Below are positions 49,418 to 62,353 of a DNA stretch of 64,000 nt, in pieces. Within the stretch, counting starts at the first letter, position 1. Every line of letters begins with the position of its first letter. Made by a program: the position numbers and the translations under genes. A model generated the notes under the pieces. That model was not told the DNA's origin, searched no databases, and saw nothing but the letters and a program-made list of their open reading frames with translations. Source of the DNA: Patagioenas fasciata (taxonomy: Eukaryota > Chordata > Aves > Columbiformes > Columbidae); contig NC_092541.1 in assembly GCF_037038585.1 (NCBI RefSeq), forward strand, positions 2,663,445-2,727,444. Direction: 5' to 3'.

Positions 49418-50427
49418 GGCTGGTGAGCACGGGGGGCTAGGGGGGCGGCCAAGCCCCCTGTCCCGTCCGTGCTGTGGAGCTGGGGGTCCGAGCTCAGCTG
49501 TCACAGTGGAAGCCGCTGTGGGGAGGGGGTGTCACGTCAGGGAGCCCGGGGAGGGCATCACCCCCCTGCCCACGGCTTTCCTGCCCAGCCAGACACCCCC
49601 AGCCCTTCCCTGTGGGGACAAGGGGTGGGGGACCCTCCTGTCCCTCGGAGTGGGACACCTTGCACGTGACTTCATCCGGGACCCAGAAGCTTCCGCGCAA
49701 GGTGGAGCCCTCGACCCACCCAGCCTTATCTCGGCTCCAACGCCCATCCCTCGCCCGCACGCCGGGTCCAGAGTCCGGACCCACTCCCACCCCATCACCC
49801 ACAGACTTGGTGACATGGGACACTCCCGTGGCGGGCACAGCCGGGAGGGTGACACGGGGTTCAGAGACACCGGCACCCCCGAGCCAGGACATGCCCCCCA
49901 AAACCCCGACCTGGCCCGGGTGTTCCCTTCGCCCCTCTCAATTACAGGAGGGAGAAACTGAGGGATGGGGAAGCTCTCCCCGCCTCGCCGCGCCGTCCAG
50001 CGCTGCCCCAACAGGGTACCCGCTGTCCCCAGCATCCTGGGACAACCAGGGGACAGCGGCCAAGTCCCGGTACCGGTGGCCCCGGTAAGCGCAGCCCGGT
50101 CCCCCGCCCTGCCCAGCTGGGGGACCCCCGGGCGCTGCCGGGGGACAGCACCGACCCCTGGCCCGGCAGTGGGGCTGGGGGGGTCGCCCCAGCCGCCCCC
50201 TCTGTCTGCAGCCCCCACCGCGGGGGGGCAGAGCCCGGACAGGGCACATCAGGCACGACCCCCGCAGCCCGGTGCCCCTCTGCGTGGGGCCAAATCCCCT
50301 CCGTGTCCCCCGGCAAGTGTCACCCCCGGAGCAGCGCGCAGGAGCCGGGTCCGGCTCCGGGGGCGACGGGACCTTGCCATGGGGCGCGGGGCCGGTGCCA
50401 CCCCCGGTTCGGGTCCCCGGTGCTCAC
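49418..50427 (-). other. OSBPL7: OSBPL7 5' intron
   Basis: Between the ATG exon and the presumed noncoding first exon. GC-rich; I see no repeat array, mobile element or other exon in it. Confidence 0.5.
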
Positions 50428-50620
50428 CTGGGCGGGCGGCGGGCGCGGAGCCGGGGCCGGTCGCATCCCGGCCGGCGGTTGCAGGAACCGGAACACGGAA
50501 GGAGGCGCCGGAGCCGCTCGGCTCTGCCCCCTGCACCGTGGAGGACCGGAGCCGCCAGCACGGAGCGCCGGGACGCCCCGCGCCCAGCCCGATCCTCCCG
50601 CGGCCCGGGCACGGGCAGAG
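50428..50620 (-). promoter_or_regulatory. OSBPL7: Presumed OSBPL7 promoter and noncoding first exon
   Basis: On the minus strand a strong donor, CGCCCAG|GTGAGCACC, ends at 50428. It lies in a CpG island (about 50050-50650) with no coding frame joining the ATG exon. I infer a noncoding first exon here. The exon containing the ATG at 49417 has no in-frame upstream extension that looks conserved. The start site is not visible. Confidence 0.45.
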
Positions 50621-50956
50621 CGGTACCGGGGGCGGCTCCTCTCCCGCAACAGGGGCTCGGCCAGGCTGTTCCCCCTCCCCAAGCCGCCCCCAGGACACAC
50701 GGGCCAACCCTCGAGCTCTGCCCAGCCCGGGTGGGGCACACCGGGAGCAGCCCCACCCCACGGGGGTCCCAGGACCCACTCCCCAAACTGCACTTTAGCC
50801 CCCCCGGGACATCCCTCGCCCACCCCCAGCCCCACTCTGTGACAGGAGAGCCCCGAAGCTGCACCCAGTCCCGCCCCCCCCCCCCAACAACGAGGGGTAG
50901 GAACCCCCCAGCCTACCCCCCAAATCAAAGACAAGGCCTTTGGCATTTCCACTATC

Positions 50957-50962
50957 TTTAAT
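50957..50962 (-). terminator. MRPL10: MRPL10 poly(A) signal (ATTAAA)
   Basis: Plus-strand TTTAAT reads ATTAAA on the minus strand, about 345 bases past the MRPL10 stop. No AATAAA occurs nearer. Cleavage is inferred near 50940, leaving about 0.3-0.5 kb to the OSBPL7 start region downstream. Confidence 0.6.
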
Positions 50963-51305
50963 GGACAAGACAAGGATCCCGTGGACGCAGCTCGGTGACG
51001 CTGCTGGGCTCCCCTGCACTGTCCCCATTCCAGAGGGCACGGGGGGCTCACAGCGTCTGGTGTCCCCCCGCCAGCACTGCCGTGGGTCCCTGTTCGTGAC
51101 CTCCAACTGCAGCCCCACAGCGCCCAGAACGCAGCTGGGACATTCCCAGTGCCATCGGTGCAGGGAGCAAAGGGAAGTGCCCCCAAACGGTGACGCTGCA
51201 GGACCTTCAGTCCAACCTGGTGCCAAATCTCCGCTCCCTGACCCCCCCGAGTGCAGCCAGTGAGGGAACCGACTCCCGGCCAACCCCAGGGATGGGGGTC
51301 CACCG

Positions 51306-52910
51306 TCAGTGAGCCCCTGAGCTCTGTGAGGGCAAGGGGTTGGCCGTGCTCCCCGTCTCCCCAGTCTGCAGCTGGTGGATGTGCTGGTCCAGGAGAGCCG
51401 TGAGGTGTGCGGAGCCGCGCTGGAGCAGGGAGGAGGTTTGGGAGGGCAGGAGCTCCAGCGCACCCACCACCTGGCCCTGGGCGGCTTCCAGCGGGGGCAG
51501 CTTGGCGAAATTCTCCACACCCTGCCTGCTCAGGATGGTGTCGTCGATGCAGGCGCCTGGGAGAGAGAAGAAGAGCTGAGAACAGGCAACGAGGTGCCAG
51601 AGCCAGCGCCATTTCATCTTCCACTGGTGCTAAAGGAAGGGGCATTCCTGCAAACCCCTTCCCGCCCACTCCCTCATTTTACTGGACACGACAACCATCC
51701 TGCAGATGCAGCCCCATCAGCGTGGGCCCTGCACAAGGGAGGACCCTCCCCAGCAACGGACAGGAGCTCCAAACAGATGGGGACGCAGGGAAGGCTCTTA
51801 CCAAGGAGGTTGACCTGCGGAACTCCCTTCAGCACCCGCAGCATCTCCCTCACCTTCGCCTCGGGGCTCACCAGCAGGATGTTACGTGCCACGAAGAGAG
51901 GGAGGAGATTCTTGTATTTGGACTGGGACAGCACGGGTCTGACAATCTGGGGGAGACACCTCTCAAAACGCAGCTTTTCACCCGTCCCGGTTCTCATCCG
52001 CCATCCACCCCCGAAAACCACACCGGGTTCTGCCCCCGTAGCTCTGTCCCTACCTCATTCAGGACGAACTTGACCTGAATGTTGTGCTTTCGGAGGTAGT
52101 GCCTCATCAGCACCAGGTCCTCGTCGGGCATGGAGTTGTACTGGCAGATGGCGATCATGCGATTGTCCCGGAACGCCTCCTCCACCTGCCGCCGCAGCAG
52201 CCGCTCGTAACCGTTGTCCTGCGAGGAGGGAGCAGCGATGGGGCCGACGGGGAGGGACAACAGCTGCTGCCCCCCCAGATCGGACCCCGCAAATGGAGCC
52301 TCTGCCATGAGGTGCTGGCCACAGATCAGGACTCGCCCGGTTTCCAGCGTTTGATTAACAACTGGGGCATCTCTCAGCCCCAAAGAACGTGATGAAAAGG
52401 GGTAGCAAACACCCCCCAGAGCCCTTGCACACACCAACCCGGGCAGGGCTCTCTCGGGGGTTTGCGGACCCCGTGTTAAACCCCCGGAGCCGAGCACACA
52501 CCCATGGGGTGCCCAAACCTCCCGTTCTCCCCGGATAACGAGTCCCCACGCCGGGAAATTACCTCCTGGGGAGCTTCCCTCCTGGGGCGCAGGCAGCGCG
52601 GCGGGACGGCCGGTCGCGGGGCCAGGTACTCGGTGATGGCCATGAGCTTCTGGCGCTGGAAGTGCATGGCCTTCCAGTGCCGGGTCACGGCCTTGGAGCC
52701 GCGGCGGATGAGCTGCAGGGCGGGCAGCCAGCCTGCGGAGAGGGGGCCCGCGGGCCGCGCTCAGCGCCGGGGCCTCGGGGAGGCCAGACCGAGCCGGGCC
52801 GCACACACGTCCCCCCCGTCCCCGCTGCCCCGAGCCCCGCAGGGCGGCCCAGCCCCGGTTCGGAGCCGCTCACCCCCCCGCCACGGCGCTACACCCCTCA
52901 GCGCCGCCAT
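51306..52910 (-). CDS. MRPL10: Mitochondrial large ribosomal subunit protein uL10m
   Basis: uL10m anchors the L7/L12 stalk of the mitochondrial large subunit, where translation factors bind. Exons in gene order: 52910-52874, 52732-52563, 52218-52054, 51946-51802 and 51556-51306; phases agree and give 255 residues (261 in human, as I recall). Recognisable stretches are [59 protein letters not shown] and [20 protein letters not shown]. The basic N-terminus ([14 protein letters not shown], then [11 protein letters not shown]) suits a mitochondrial targeting peptide. The start codon lies in AAAGATGGCGGC, a YY1/TISU-type context. It is head to head with LRRC46. Confidence 0.95.
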
Positions 52911-53410
52911 CTTTGCGCAGAGGCTTGTGGGAAGACGGCGGACCGGCGCTGCGCATGCGCGGAGAGGACGCGCGGCGCTGTCAAGGGAGACCGGCGCCCC
53001 GCCCCTTCCGGCTCCACCTGTCTCCTAGCAACGGGCACGCTGCGGCCTGCGCTCCCGCCGGAACCCGGGAACCCTCCGGTCCCGATCCGGGGGTCCCTGT
53101 GCCCCCCCAGCCCCAGAGGCTGGTCCCGGTGACCCTGCCCGGGGGTCTCTGTGCCCCCCAGCCCGGGGATCCCAGCCCCATGGTCCCCTCCAGCCCTGGG
53201 GTCTCTGTGCCCCACCTGGAGGTCCTTGCACTGAGCCCCCCCAGCCCCGCAGTTCTGTCCCCAGCAACCCCCTCGGCCCACAGGTTTCTGCCCCCCAACC
53301 CCTCAGCACCCTGTCCCGTGCAGAGGGTGATGGGGCCAGCACAGCCCCCCCCAGACACCCACCCCACGGCCCAAGGAAGGGATGCGGAGCCAGGCCAGCA
53401 CCCCCCCAGC
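52911..53410. promoter_or_regulatory. Bidirectional promoter MRPL10 / LRRC46
   Basis: Only 500 bases separate the two start codons. The MRPL10 side is CpG-rich and holds a palindromic NRF1 site, TGCGCATGCGCGG (52950-52962), typical of mitochondrial genes. At 53020-53032, GTCTCCTAGCAAC is a full match to the RFX X-box pattern RYYNYY-N-RRNRAC, typical of ciliary and flagellar genes such as LRRC46. The remainder (about 53060-53330) is a degenerate GGGGTCTCTGTGCCCC-type repeat. Confidence 0.6.
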
Positions 53411-55352
53411 ATGGCTGAGCAGCAGGAGACCCTTGGGGGTGAGCGAGCCATTGCAGGGGCTGCTCCTGTGTCAGCCTGGGGGGGGTTGGGGGGAATGGAC
53501 CCCACATCACTCCACGTTCCGCACAGGTCATGAGTCCCCAGGGCTGACTCTCACTAACAGCCTCATCAATACGAGGAAGCCTCCGCACCCCGAGAGCCGG
53601 TGAGGGTGCGCACAGAGCCCACCCCCATCGCCCAGCCTGACGGGGGGTCTCTGCGCACAAGGGACACCCCAAGCACGCCTCTTCCTCCAGATCCACAGAG
53701 CTGCTGTCCCCCCCGACCCTCCACTTGGACCGGGAGAACATCTGTGCTATCGGGAGGCTCTGGAGCCTGCGGGAGATCCACAGCCTCTACCTGCAGCGGG
53801 TAAGACACGGGCGACCAGTCCCGCAAACACCCGCAGCTCTGCTCCACGCTGGCATCTGCTGGTTTTCAAACTCACACGAGGAGCCTTGGGGTCCCGCTGG
53901 ACTCTGCCAGGTCCTCCATGCTGTCACAGCCCTGTACCCTCTCCGTGAAGCTCCCATGGCAGTGCTGGGACATTGCAGCTTGGGGCAAACTCAAGGCGCT
54001 CCCAAACTCGGAAAAACATGTCACCCCCTTTTCTCTTTCCAGAACCAAATCGAGAAGATCGAGAATCTGGGCTGCTTCCCCAACCTGCGGTATGGGCAGC
54101 TCCTGCCCCTGAGGGGAGAGCGGGGCTCCCTCCTGCGCCGGGGGTCTCGAGGAGCGGTGGGGTCCCCCCCTAACGCCCCTGTGCTCCACAGGTTCCTCTC
54201 CCTGGCCGGCAACCGCATCCGCAGGGTGGAGAACCTGCAGCCCCTGCGACACCTGCGCGTCCTCGACTTGTCCCACAACCAAATCCAGACGCTGGACCTA
54301 GGTGGGATGCAGGGACGGGGCTACAGGCAGCAAAGGAAAGGACAGAGGTGGTTTGGTGGAGGGGGGGGTCAGGTCCCATGTTGACAGCTTTTTCTGCTTT
54401 CTCTGATCTCTGCAGACAAGCTGCCCCGCAGCCTCTGGCTCCTCGACTTAACAGGGAATGAATGCACCCACCAGCATGGATACAGGTGGGTCGGTGGGGC
54501 ATGTGAGGGGGAGCAGAGGGAGAAAGAGAGAGCCCCCCGAATCACATGAGCCCCTCAGCAGGGTACAGCCCCGATAACAAATACAGCCTGAGCCGCCCAC
54601 CCAAACCCCAGAAATGTCGGCGGCACGGAGAAGTGCTGGGGGGCACACGGTGCCAGGGGGTTCAGTGCCCCCACAAAGTGTTCCCAGTGACAGGGGAACA
54701 TCTGCTCTGCCTCGGGTGCTTCCAGAGAGCGGGTGCTGGGCGCCCTGCCCCACCTCCTGCAGCTGGACAACCAGCCCGTCCGCGAGGAAGAGGAGGAAGG
54801 AGGCTCCTCCAGCAGCGAGGATGAAGACAACGCATTGCCCTCTGAGCCGAGCAGCCCCTTCACCGCAGACAAAGGTGCCCAGACTGACGCAGGACACGGT
54901 GGCACGCTCAGCTCCCTCTGTTCCCAAGGGTGACAGGGCTCTCGGGTGGCTGTGCCAGGTCTCCTGTAACTCTCTCCCACTCTGTCCCCGCAGATTTCTT
55001 TGCGGACCTGCAGCAGGAGCTGGCCGGGCGCTCGTGGCGGCGGCGCCGGGAAGCCCTGAGCGAGCACCGGGCCCGGCTGGAGGAGCTGGAGATGCTGCGG
55101 GAGCGTCGGGCTCTGCTGCTGAGCCCCAAGGAAGACGGAGGCGCCTGCACCGCGGCCACCGTGAGGGTTCAGCCCCGTCCCCACGTGAAGCCGGGGACAC
55201 AGCTGCCACCCCTGCCAGCACCCGGCGGGCAGCACGACCGCGGGCAGTCCCGCACCAAGGCTCCGGAGGAGGAAAATCACTCCAAAGGAGCAAGAAACAG
55301 GCAGTTACCCCCGATCCCCTGCACCAGCACGGCACTGCGCGGGTGCGATTAA
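53411..55352 (+). CDS. LRRC46: Leucine-rich repeat-containing protein 46
   Basis: LRRC46 is a testis- and cilia-associated protein reported at the sperm flagellum midpiece and needed for sperm formation in mouse. Exons: 53411-53438, 53527-53599, 53691-53799, 54043-54089, 54192-54301, 54416-54485, 54726-54874 and 54994-55352; phases agree, 314 residues (about 321 in human, as I recall). Leucine-rich repeats run IHSLYLQRNQIEKIENL, LRFLSLAGNRIRRVENL, LRVLDLSHNQIQTLDL, then the cap LWLLDLTGNECTHQHGY. An acidic serine stretch (VREEEEEGGSSSSEDED) and a charged helical segment (FFADLQQELAGRSWRRRREA) follow. The C-terminal third is diverged. The stop TAA at 55350-55352 overlaps an ATTAAA hexamer. The first exon encodes only nine codons and is the least certain part. 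Confidence 0.92.
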
Positions 55353-55353
55353 A
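55348..55353 (+). terminator. LRRC46: LRRC46 poly(A) signal overlapping the stop codon
   Basis: ATTAAA covers the TAA stop (55350-55352). Downstream, GTCTGTCTGTCTG at 55372-55385 is a suitable GT-rich element. If used, the 3' UTR would be only about 15-20 bases long. No better plus-strand hexamer is found in the next few hundred bases. Confidence 0.65.
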
Positions 55354-55358
55354 GCCTT

Positions 55359-55364
55359 TTTATT
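55359..55364 (-). terminator. SCRN2: SCRN2 poly(A) signal
   Basis: Plus-strand TTTATT reads AATAAA on the minus strand, 204 bases past the SCRN2 stop. Cleavage would fall near 55340-55345, inside the last codons of LRRC46. The hexamer is only five bases from the opposite-strand LRRC46 hexamer. Confidence 0.75.
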
Positions 55365-55567
55365 CCTACGTCAGTCTGTCTGTCTGACACAGAGCTCCCA
55401 GCCCTGGGGGGGCACCGGCCGCTCTGGCTGCGGTGGGAAAAGACACACGGGGGTGCAGGACCCCAAGTCCTGCTCCACGTCCCTCTCCTTCCAATCGCGC
55501 TTGCATTTCGGGCCATGGCCACCTCTCCAAAGCGCCGGTTCCTCCGGGGCAAGTCAGGGCGGGGGGC

Positions 55568-57850
<2,283 letters not shown>

Positions 57851-58300
57851 ACCGGTACCGGCACCGGCACCGCCGTGGGGCGCGGGGGGACCGGAGCCCA
57901 AAGGACCCCACGGACTGGGGTCCCAGCTCCCCCCCGTCCCCGTGGGGCAGGAACGGGGCACCCGGCTATGAGCCGGGAGGTCCCGTGGGGCAGAGCCCCC
58001 GTGGGCAGCTCCCCGTGGGCGCGCCCGCCCCGCGGTATGCAGGCAGACCTGCCGGGCAGCGCCCGCCTGCGGGGGGGCACCCTGGGCACCCGCCCGGCGC
58101 ACCCCGGCGTGCGAGACCGGGCTGGAGGGGTTCAGGATGCGCCTCCCCCCGGGGGACTCAACTGGTTCCCACCCGAGTCAACCCCTACCCCCGCGGCACC
58201 CTCCTGCACCCCCATCCCGAGCAGCACAAGGGTGGGGGTCGGGGCGCCGGACGCCTGGGTCCTTTGCCAGAGACAGAGCCGGAGAGCCGGAGCGTGGAAA
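57851..58300. other. Short spacer SCRN2-SP6
   Basis: About 450 GC-rich bases between the SCRN2 promoter and the distal SP6 poly(A) site. I see no gene or repeat in it. Confidence 0.5.
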
Positions 58301-58310
58301 ACACGCGGTG

Positions 58311-58316
58311 TTTATT
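58311..58316 (-). terminator. SP6: SP6 distal poly(A) signal
   Basis: The minus strand reads TACTGGAATAAACACCGCG followed by TGTTTTCC, a good hexamer plus GT-rich arrangement. It would give SP6 a 3' UTR of about 2.9 kb. A proximal minus-strand AATAAA occurs at 60518-60523. Confidence 0.55.
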
Positions 58317-61227
58317 CCAGTACAAAACCCCAACCCACAGCCCTGCAGCCTCTTCACAGCACAAACGCTCCCCTCGCCGTGGGGGGGGACGCCCCTCGCC
58401 CCCAGCCGCAGCACCCCCGGGGCCACCCCGCTCCCGGGGTTCCCCCGCTCCCCTCCACCCCCCGCAGCCGCCCCCGCCGTGTCTCGGTGTGGGGGACACC
58501 CGGGGCCCCCGGCCGGGCCGGTTCCTCCCTGCCCCGGGGGGGCGGCTCGGGGGTGGGAGCCGCGGCGGTTCGGGGCGCGGGGCCGGGATCCCCACACCGC
58601 AGCAGGCTGGACTGGTTTCGGCGGGTGGGAGCCGGGCTCCGTCCTTCCCCACCCGGTTTTACAGCCTCCGTTGCCCCATCGCGGCAGGCAGGGCCCCCGG
58701 GGGTGCGGGGGCAGAGCACACCTGCGGCCTCTCCTCGCAGCCCCCCAGTGCTAAGCGGGGCGGCGGGCAGCTCGGTGAGGCTGAGCCCCCGGGCCCGGTA
58801 TCACCACGGGACCCTTTGCTCAGTGCTTCCCCCACCAGCCCACCTTTGGGGTGTCCCCCCGGTGGGACCCCCCTAAACCTGCCCCGGTGGCTGCAGCACA
58901 GGGGACCCCGACACACCACAGCCCCCAGTTGCTGCCAAAGCCGGGCTGGGCTACCAAAATCTTTTGGGCCACCAGTGTGATGCTGCGGCACCCTGAGGAT
59001 GGTCCTGAGCCCCCTGGGGTCCCCTCGGGAGACAAAATCCCAGCTGGGGGCACCAAGGAGGAATTTTGTGCTGGAAAAGGCAAATGCCGGAGTCGGGGAC
59101 GTCCTTCGAGAGCTGCGGGCAGCCCAGGTCACCCGAGTCCTGCGGAGGGACGGTGGCGGCTGTGCTGCGGCTGGGGACAGGTCCCCGCGGACCCCCCCAG
59201 TGAGACTTCACCTCGTGCTGGGTTTCTCCAGCCCCACAGCTCATCCCCAGCCCCACGGCACAGCGGGGCTGCCATCAGCCCTCCCGCACCAATGGGGTCA
59301 GAGACAAGGATGGGGATGGGGACGGAGACAAGGATGGGGACAGGGATGGGACCCTGCGAGAGGTGCTGGCCCCCTCCCCATCCAAAAGGCCTGTGGCCAC
59401 AGTTGAGATGCCCACTCTGCCCGAGTGGCAAAGCCTGGCTTCACCTTAATAAAATAATAATAATAATAATTAATAATAATAATAATTAATAATAATAATA
59501 ATAAAACAATCAAAAGCAAAGGTCTCGGGGTGCCCTCTGGGCACAGACCCCACTTGACTTCACCTCCACCCCTTCCCCCCAGACCCTGGGGTGCTCCGAG
59601 CCCGGGCAGCCCCCACAGCCCCAGGCACGGGCCCCCCAGAACCCCCAGGAGGGGCTCATGCTGAGATATCAGCCCCCCCAAATCTCCCCCCTACACAGAT
59701 TCCCAACTGGTGTGAACTGGTGCTGGCTGGGGGGCAGAGCCGGGGCAGCCCCAGGTGCCCCGAGCAGCCTGTGAGCCCCATCCCACCCAGCCCCACCATT
59801 GCCTCCCAACACCCCCCCCCCGGTCCCAGGTTCAGCGTCTCCTTCTGTGTCCAAGGGGTTCTATCAAAATCGGGAGGATAAGACCCAAAAGGTCCAAAAA
59901 CCAAGTATTTTGTGGACTGCTAGCCAGGGGGGAAGGACAGATATGGGGTCCCCTTGTGGAAGTGGGGGTGGCCCCAGGGGAGGAAAGATACGGGGTCCCT
60001 GATAGCAGATGTCCTGGGGTGTCCCCAGGAAATCCAGAGACCTGGGAAGGGACAGCTATGGGGTCCCCGGGGGGACAGGCAGCATGCACGGGGAGACAAC
60101 AGGTCCCCTGGAGATATAGGATCCCGGGGAGGGTCGGCTATGGGGCTTTGGGGGGACAGGCAGCATGCACGGGGGGACAACTGGGATCCCCTGGAGATAC
60201 GGGGTCCCCAAGGGACCTGCAGCACACACAGGGGGGTGGCTGCGGTCCCCAAGGGGGTCCCCAGGAGCCAGGCATGCCCGGGGGATCCCCTGCAGTGGCG
60301 GGTGCCGGGGGGGCAGGCGGGGGTCGCGGGGCGGCGCGGCCGTGCCAGGCTGGAGGAATGCGGCCGTCCCGGCTCTCCCGGGACCGCGGCCGCCCCGTCT
60401 GCCCCCGCCCGGGGCCGCGGCGCTGGGTGTGGGAAAGCTGCAGGTGTGCGCTTGGGCAACCGCCCGCCGCCGCACCACGCGCCCGCCGCGGCCCCCACGC
60501 CCCCCCAGCAAGAAGGGTTTATTTTTTTCCCCAATTTAGCCTCGGTTTGGGCCAAAAAATGAGTTTGTGCACCCAAACCCACAGCCAAAGCAGGGCGCCA
60601 GGGGATGTGGGACCCCCACCAGCCCAGCATCCCCAGCCAGGGCAGGGGGCCACGGGCACCCCCAGGCTCCTGTGTGCACCCCTGGGGGTGCCAAACCTCA
60701 TGGGTGCTGAAAAAGTGTGGCTGTCACGGGGGGTGCTGAGCCCGGGACGCCAAGGGTTTGGGGGGGGCACAGGGAGGAGGCCGGGGGGCTGCGGCCGCCC
60801 TCCCCGAGCGAAGGCTCCCGGGTTTCTCCTCTCTCCCTCTCTCCTTCGCCTTCCTCCCCTCCAGGGCTGGACGTGCCTGGGCAGCGCCGGCTCCTTCGGC
60901 GCCCATTGATGTTCCTCCCAACCAGCCGCGCCGCTGCCAGCAGCCTCCCGAGAAAAATGATTTGGGAAGCCGGGGGAGGATGGGGGGGGAGGACCGGGGC
61001 GGGAGAGCGGGAGCGGGACAAGTGAAACCGCCGCGGGGCAGCTCCGGCGCTCCCCAGCCGGCCCCCGCACGCGTGTGTCCCCCCCCTCACTTTGAGCACA
61101 AGGTGTTGAGCACAAGGTGCCAGCCCTGTGCCCCCCACCCCGACACCCTTCCGAGACCGGCCCCGAAGGGTGCCCCCGCCCAGGGTCCTCCCCGCCTCCA
61201 TCCGCGCCCCCCCCGGGGCTCAGCATC
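58317..61227 (-). other. SP6: SP6 3' UTR (long form)
   Basis: This stretch has no supportable gene on either strand and lies between the SP6 stop and the distal poly(A) signal. SP6 is known for a long 3' UTR in mammals, which supports the long form. It includes the (AAT)n tract near 59448-59505. At 60518-60523 a proximal AATAAA on the minus strand could end a short form with about 0.7 kb of 3' UTR. GC-rich open frames across it lack any family feature. Confidence 0.5.
59448..59505. repeat. (AAT)n microsatellite with TAAT interruptions
   Basis: About 18 AAT triplets broken by two AATTAAT steps. If the long SP6 3' UTR is real, the mRNA carries the complementary UUA/AUU repeat, an AU-rich island in an otherwise GC-rich UTR. 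Confidence 0.92.
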
Positions 61228-62319
61228 TCAGTTTGTGGGGGCAGCGTTCCCCCCCTCGGGCTCCCTCTTGCCTCCCTTGCCGGCCGACGGGTCCCCGGCG
61301 CCCTTGCCCTCGGGTTCGCCCCCATCCTTGCCCCCGTCGTGCGTCTTCATGTGCTTGCCCAGGTGGTCGCTACGCATGAAGACGCGGCCGCAGACGGGGC
61401 AGGAGAACTTCTTGGCGCCCGTGTGGGTCTGGAGGTGCCGCTGCAGCTCGTCGGAGCGGGTGAAGCGCTTGCCGCAGAACAGCCAGTTGCAGACGAAGGG
61501 CCGGTCCCCGCTGTGCCAGCGCAGGTGGGCTTTCAGGTGGGACGTCTTGGCGTACGCCTTCCCGCAGCCCGGGATGTGGCAGTTGTGCAGGTGCTTGCGC
61601 TTCACCCCCTCGGGGCAGGGACCCCCCCTTTCTGCCTCCTGGCAGTTGGGGCAGCGACACGCCGCCTGCCCCCCGCCCCGCGGAACCGCACGACGGGTGC
61701 CCTTGGGCCGCCCGCCGCCCTCCGCCTCCGGCCCCCGCGGCTCGGGGGGGCCCTCCAGCGCTTTCGCCCCCTCTGCTCCCAGCAGGTGCTGGGTGGGGGG
61801 GGGCAGCAGGTGGGCGGGGGGGGCGCAAAGCTGGTGCTCCCCCCCACCGTACCCCCCCAGGGCCGGCGGCAGCCCGGGGTGCCCGGGCACCTGCAGCCCC
61901 CCGCCCTGCCCGGGGGGCAGCTCCATCCAGCTGGCTCCGCCATGGAGGTCCCACCAATTGACGCCTCCCTCTTCGCCGGGGGGGCCGGGATGCGGGGGCC
62001 GAAACCAAGGCTCGTAGGGATGCGCCATGTCCGGGGGGGCCGGCAGCAGCTTGGTGTAGGCGCCAGCAGGGCCGTCGGCGGGCAGGTCTAACCGCGGGGG
62101 GCCATGGGGCTCGTAGGTGCCGGGGGTGGCGAAGGTGGCGTCGGGACCCGCCAGCGGCAGCTCCGGGGGGGGCAGCGGGGAGGCGAAGTCGGCGGCACCC
62201 GCCGCGGTGCTGCCGTGGGGCTGGAAGGGCTGGAGCGGCTGCAGGTCCAGGGGGGCCGGGGAGGCGCGGGGTGCGTCGGAGGGCTGGGTCCCCAGGGAGC
62301 CGCAGACCGCTGTCAGCAT
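61228..62319 (-). CDS. SP6: Transcription factor Sp6 (epiprofin)
   Basis: Sp6 is a zinc-finger activator acting in ectodermal organs (teeth, hair, limb apical ridge). One coding exon gives 363 residues (376 in human, as I recall), starting [20 protein letters not shown] as in mammals. A Buttonhead box (CRCPNC) lies near residue 221. Three C2H2 fingers follow at about 247-269 ([20 protein letters not shown]...), 277-299 ([20 protein letters not shown]...) and 307-327 ([20 protein letters not shown]...), with [15 protein letters not shown] and RSDHLGK as the GC-box-reading helices. The tail ends [19 protein letters not shown] and [14 protein letters not shown] in the N-terminal half separate Sp6 from Sp7 and Sp8. 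The exon begins at 62353 after an acceptor CCCCGCAG, so the 5' UTR is spliced. Confidence 0.96.
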   Translation of the reverse strand: MLTAVCGSLGTQPSDAPRASPAPLDLQPLQPFQPHGSTAAGAADFASPLPPPELPLAGPDATFATPGTYEPHGPPRLDLPADGPAGAYTKLLPAPPDMAHPYEPWFRPPHPGPPGEEGGVNWWDLHGGASWMELPPGQGGGLQVPGHPGLPPALGGYGGGEHQLCAPPAHLLPPPTQHLLGAEGAKALEGPPEPRGPEAEGGGRPKGTRRAVPRGGGQAACRCPNCQEAERGGPCPEGVKRKHLHNCHIPGCGKAYAKTSHLKAHLRWHSGDRPFVCNWLFCGKRFTRSDELQRHLQTHTGAKKFSCPVCGRVFMRSDHLGKHMKTHDGGKDGGEPEGKGAGDPSAGKGGKREPEGGNAAPTN

Positions 62320-62353
62320 TGCCGAGCGGCGCGGGGCGGAGGCGCAGACAGAC

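Noticed and set aside
50320-51669. 449-codon minus-strand open frame
   Set aside because: It covers the MRPL10 last exon, its 3' UTR and the OSBPL7 promoter in one frame, crossing known splice and poly(A) sites; no homology.
60758-62091. Long plus-strand open frames across the SP6 locus
   Set aside because: They are antisense to the SP6 coding exon, where codon bias leaves the opposite strand open.
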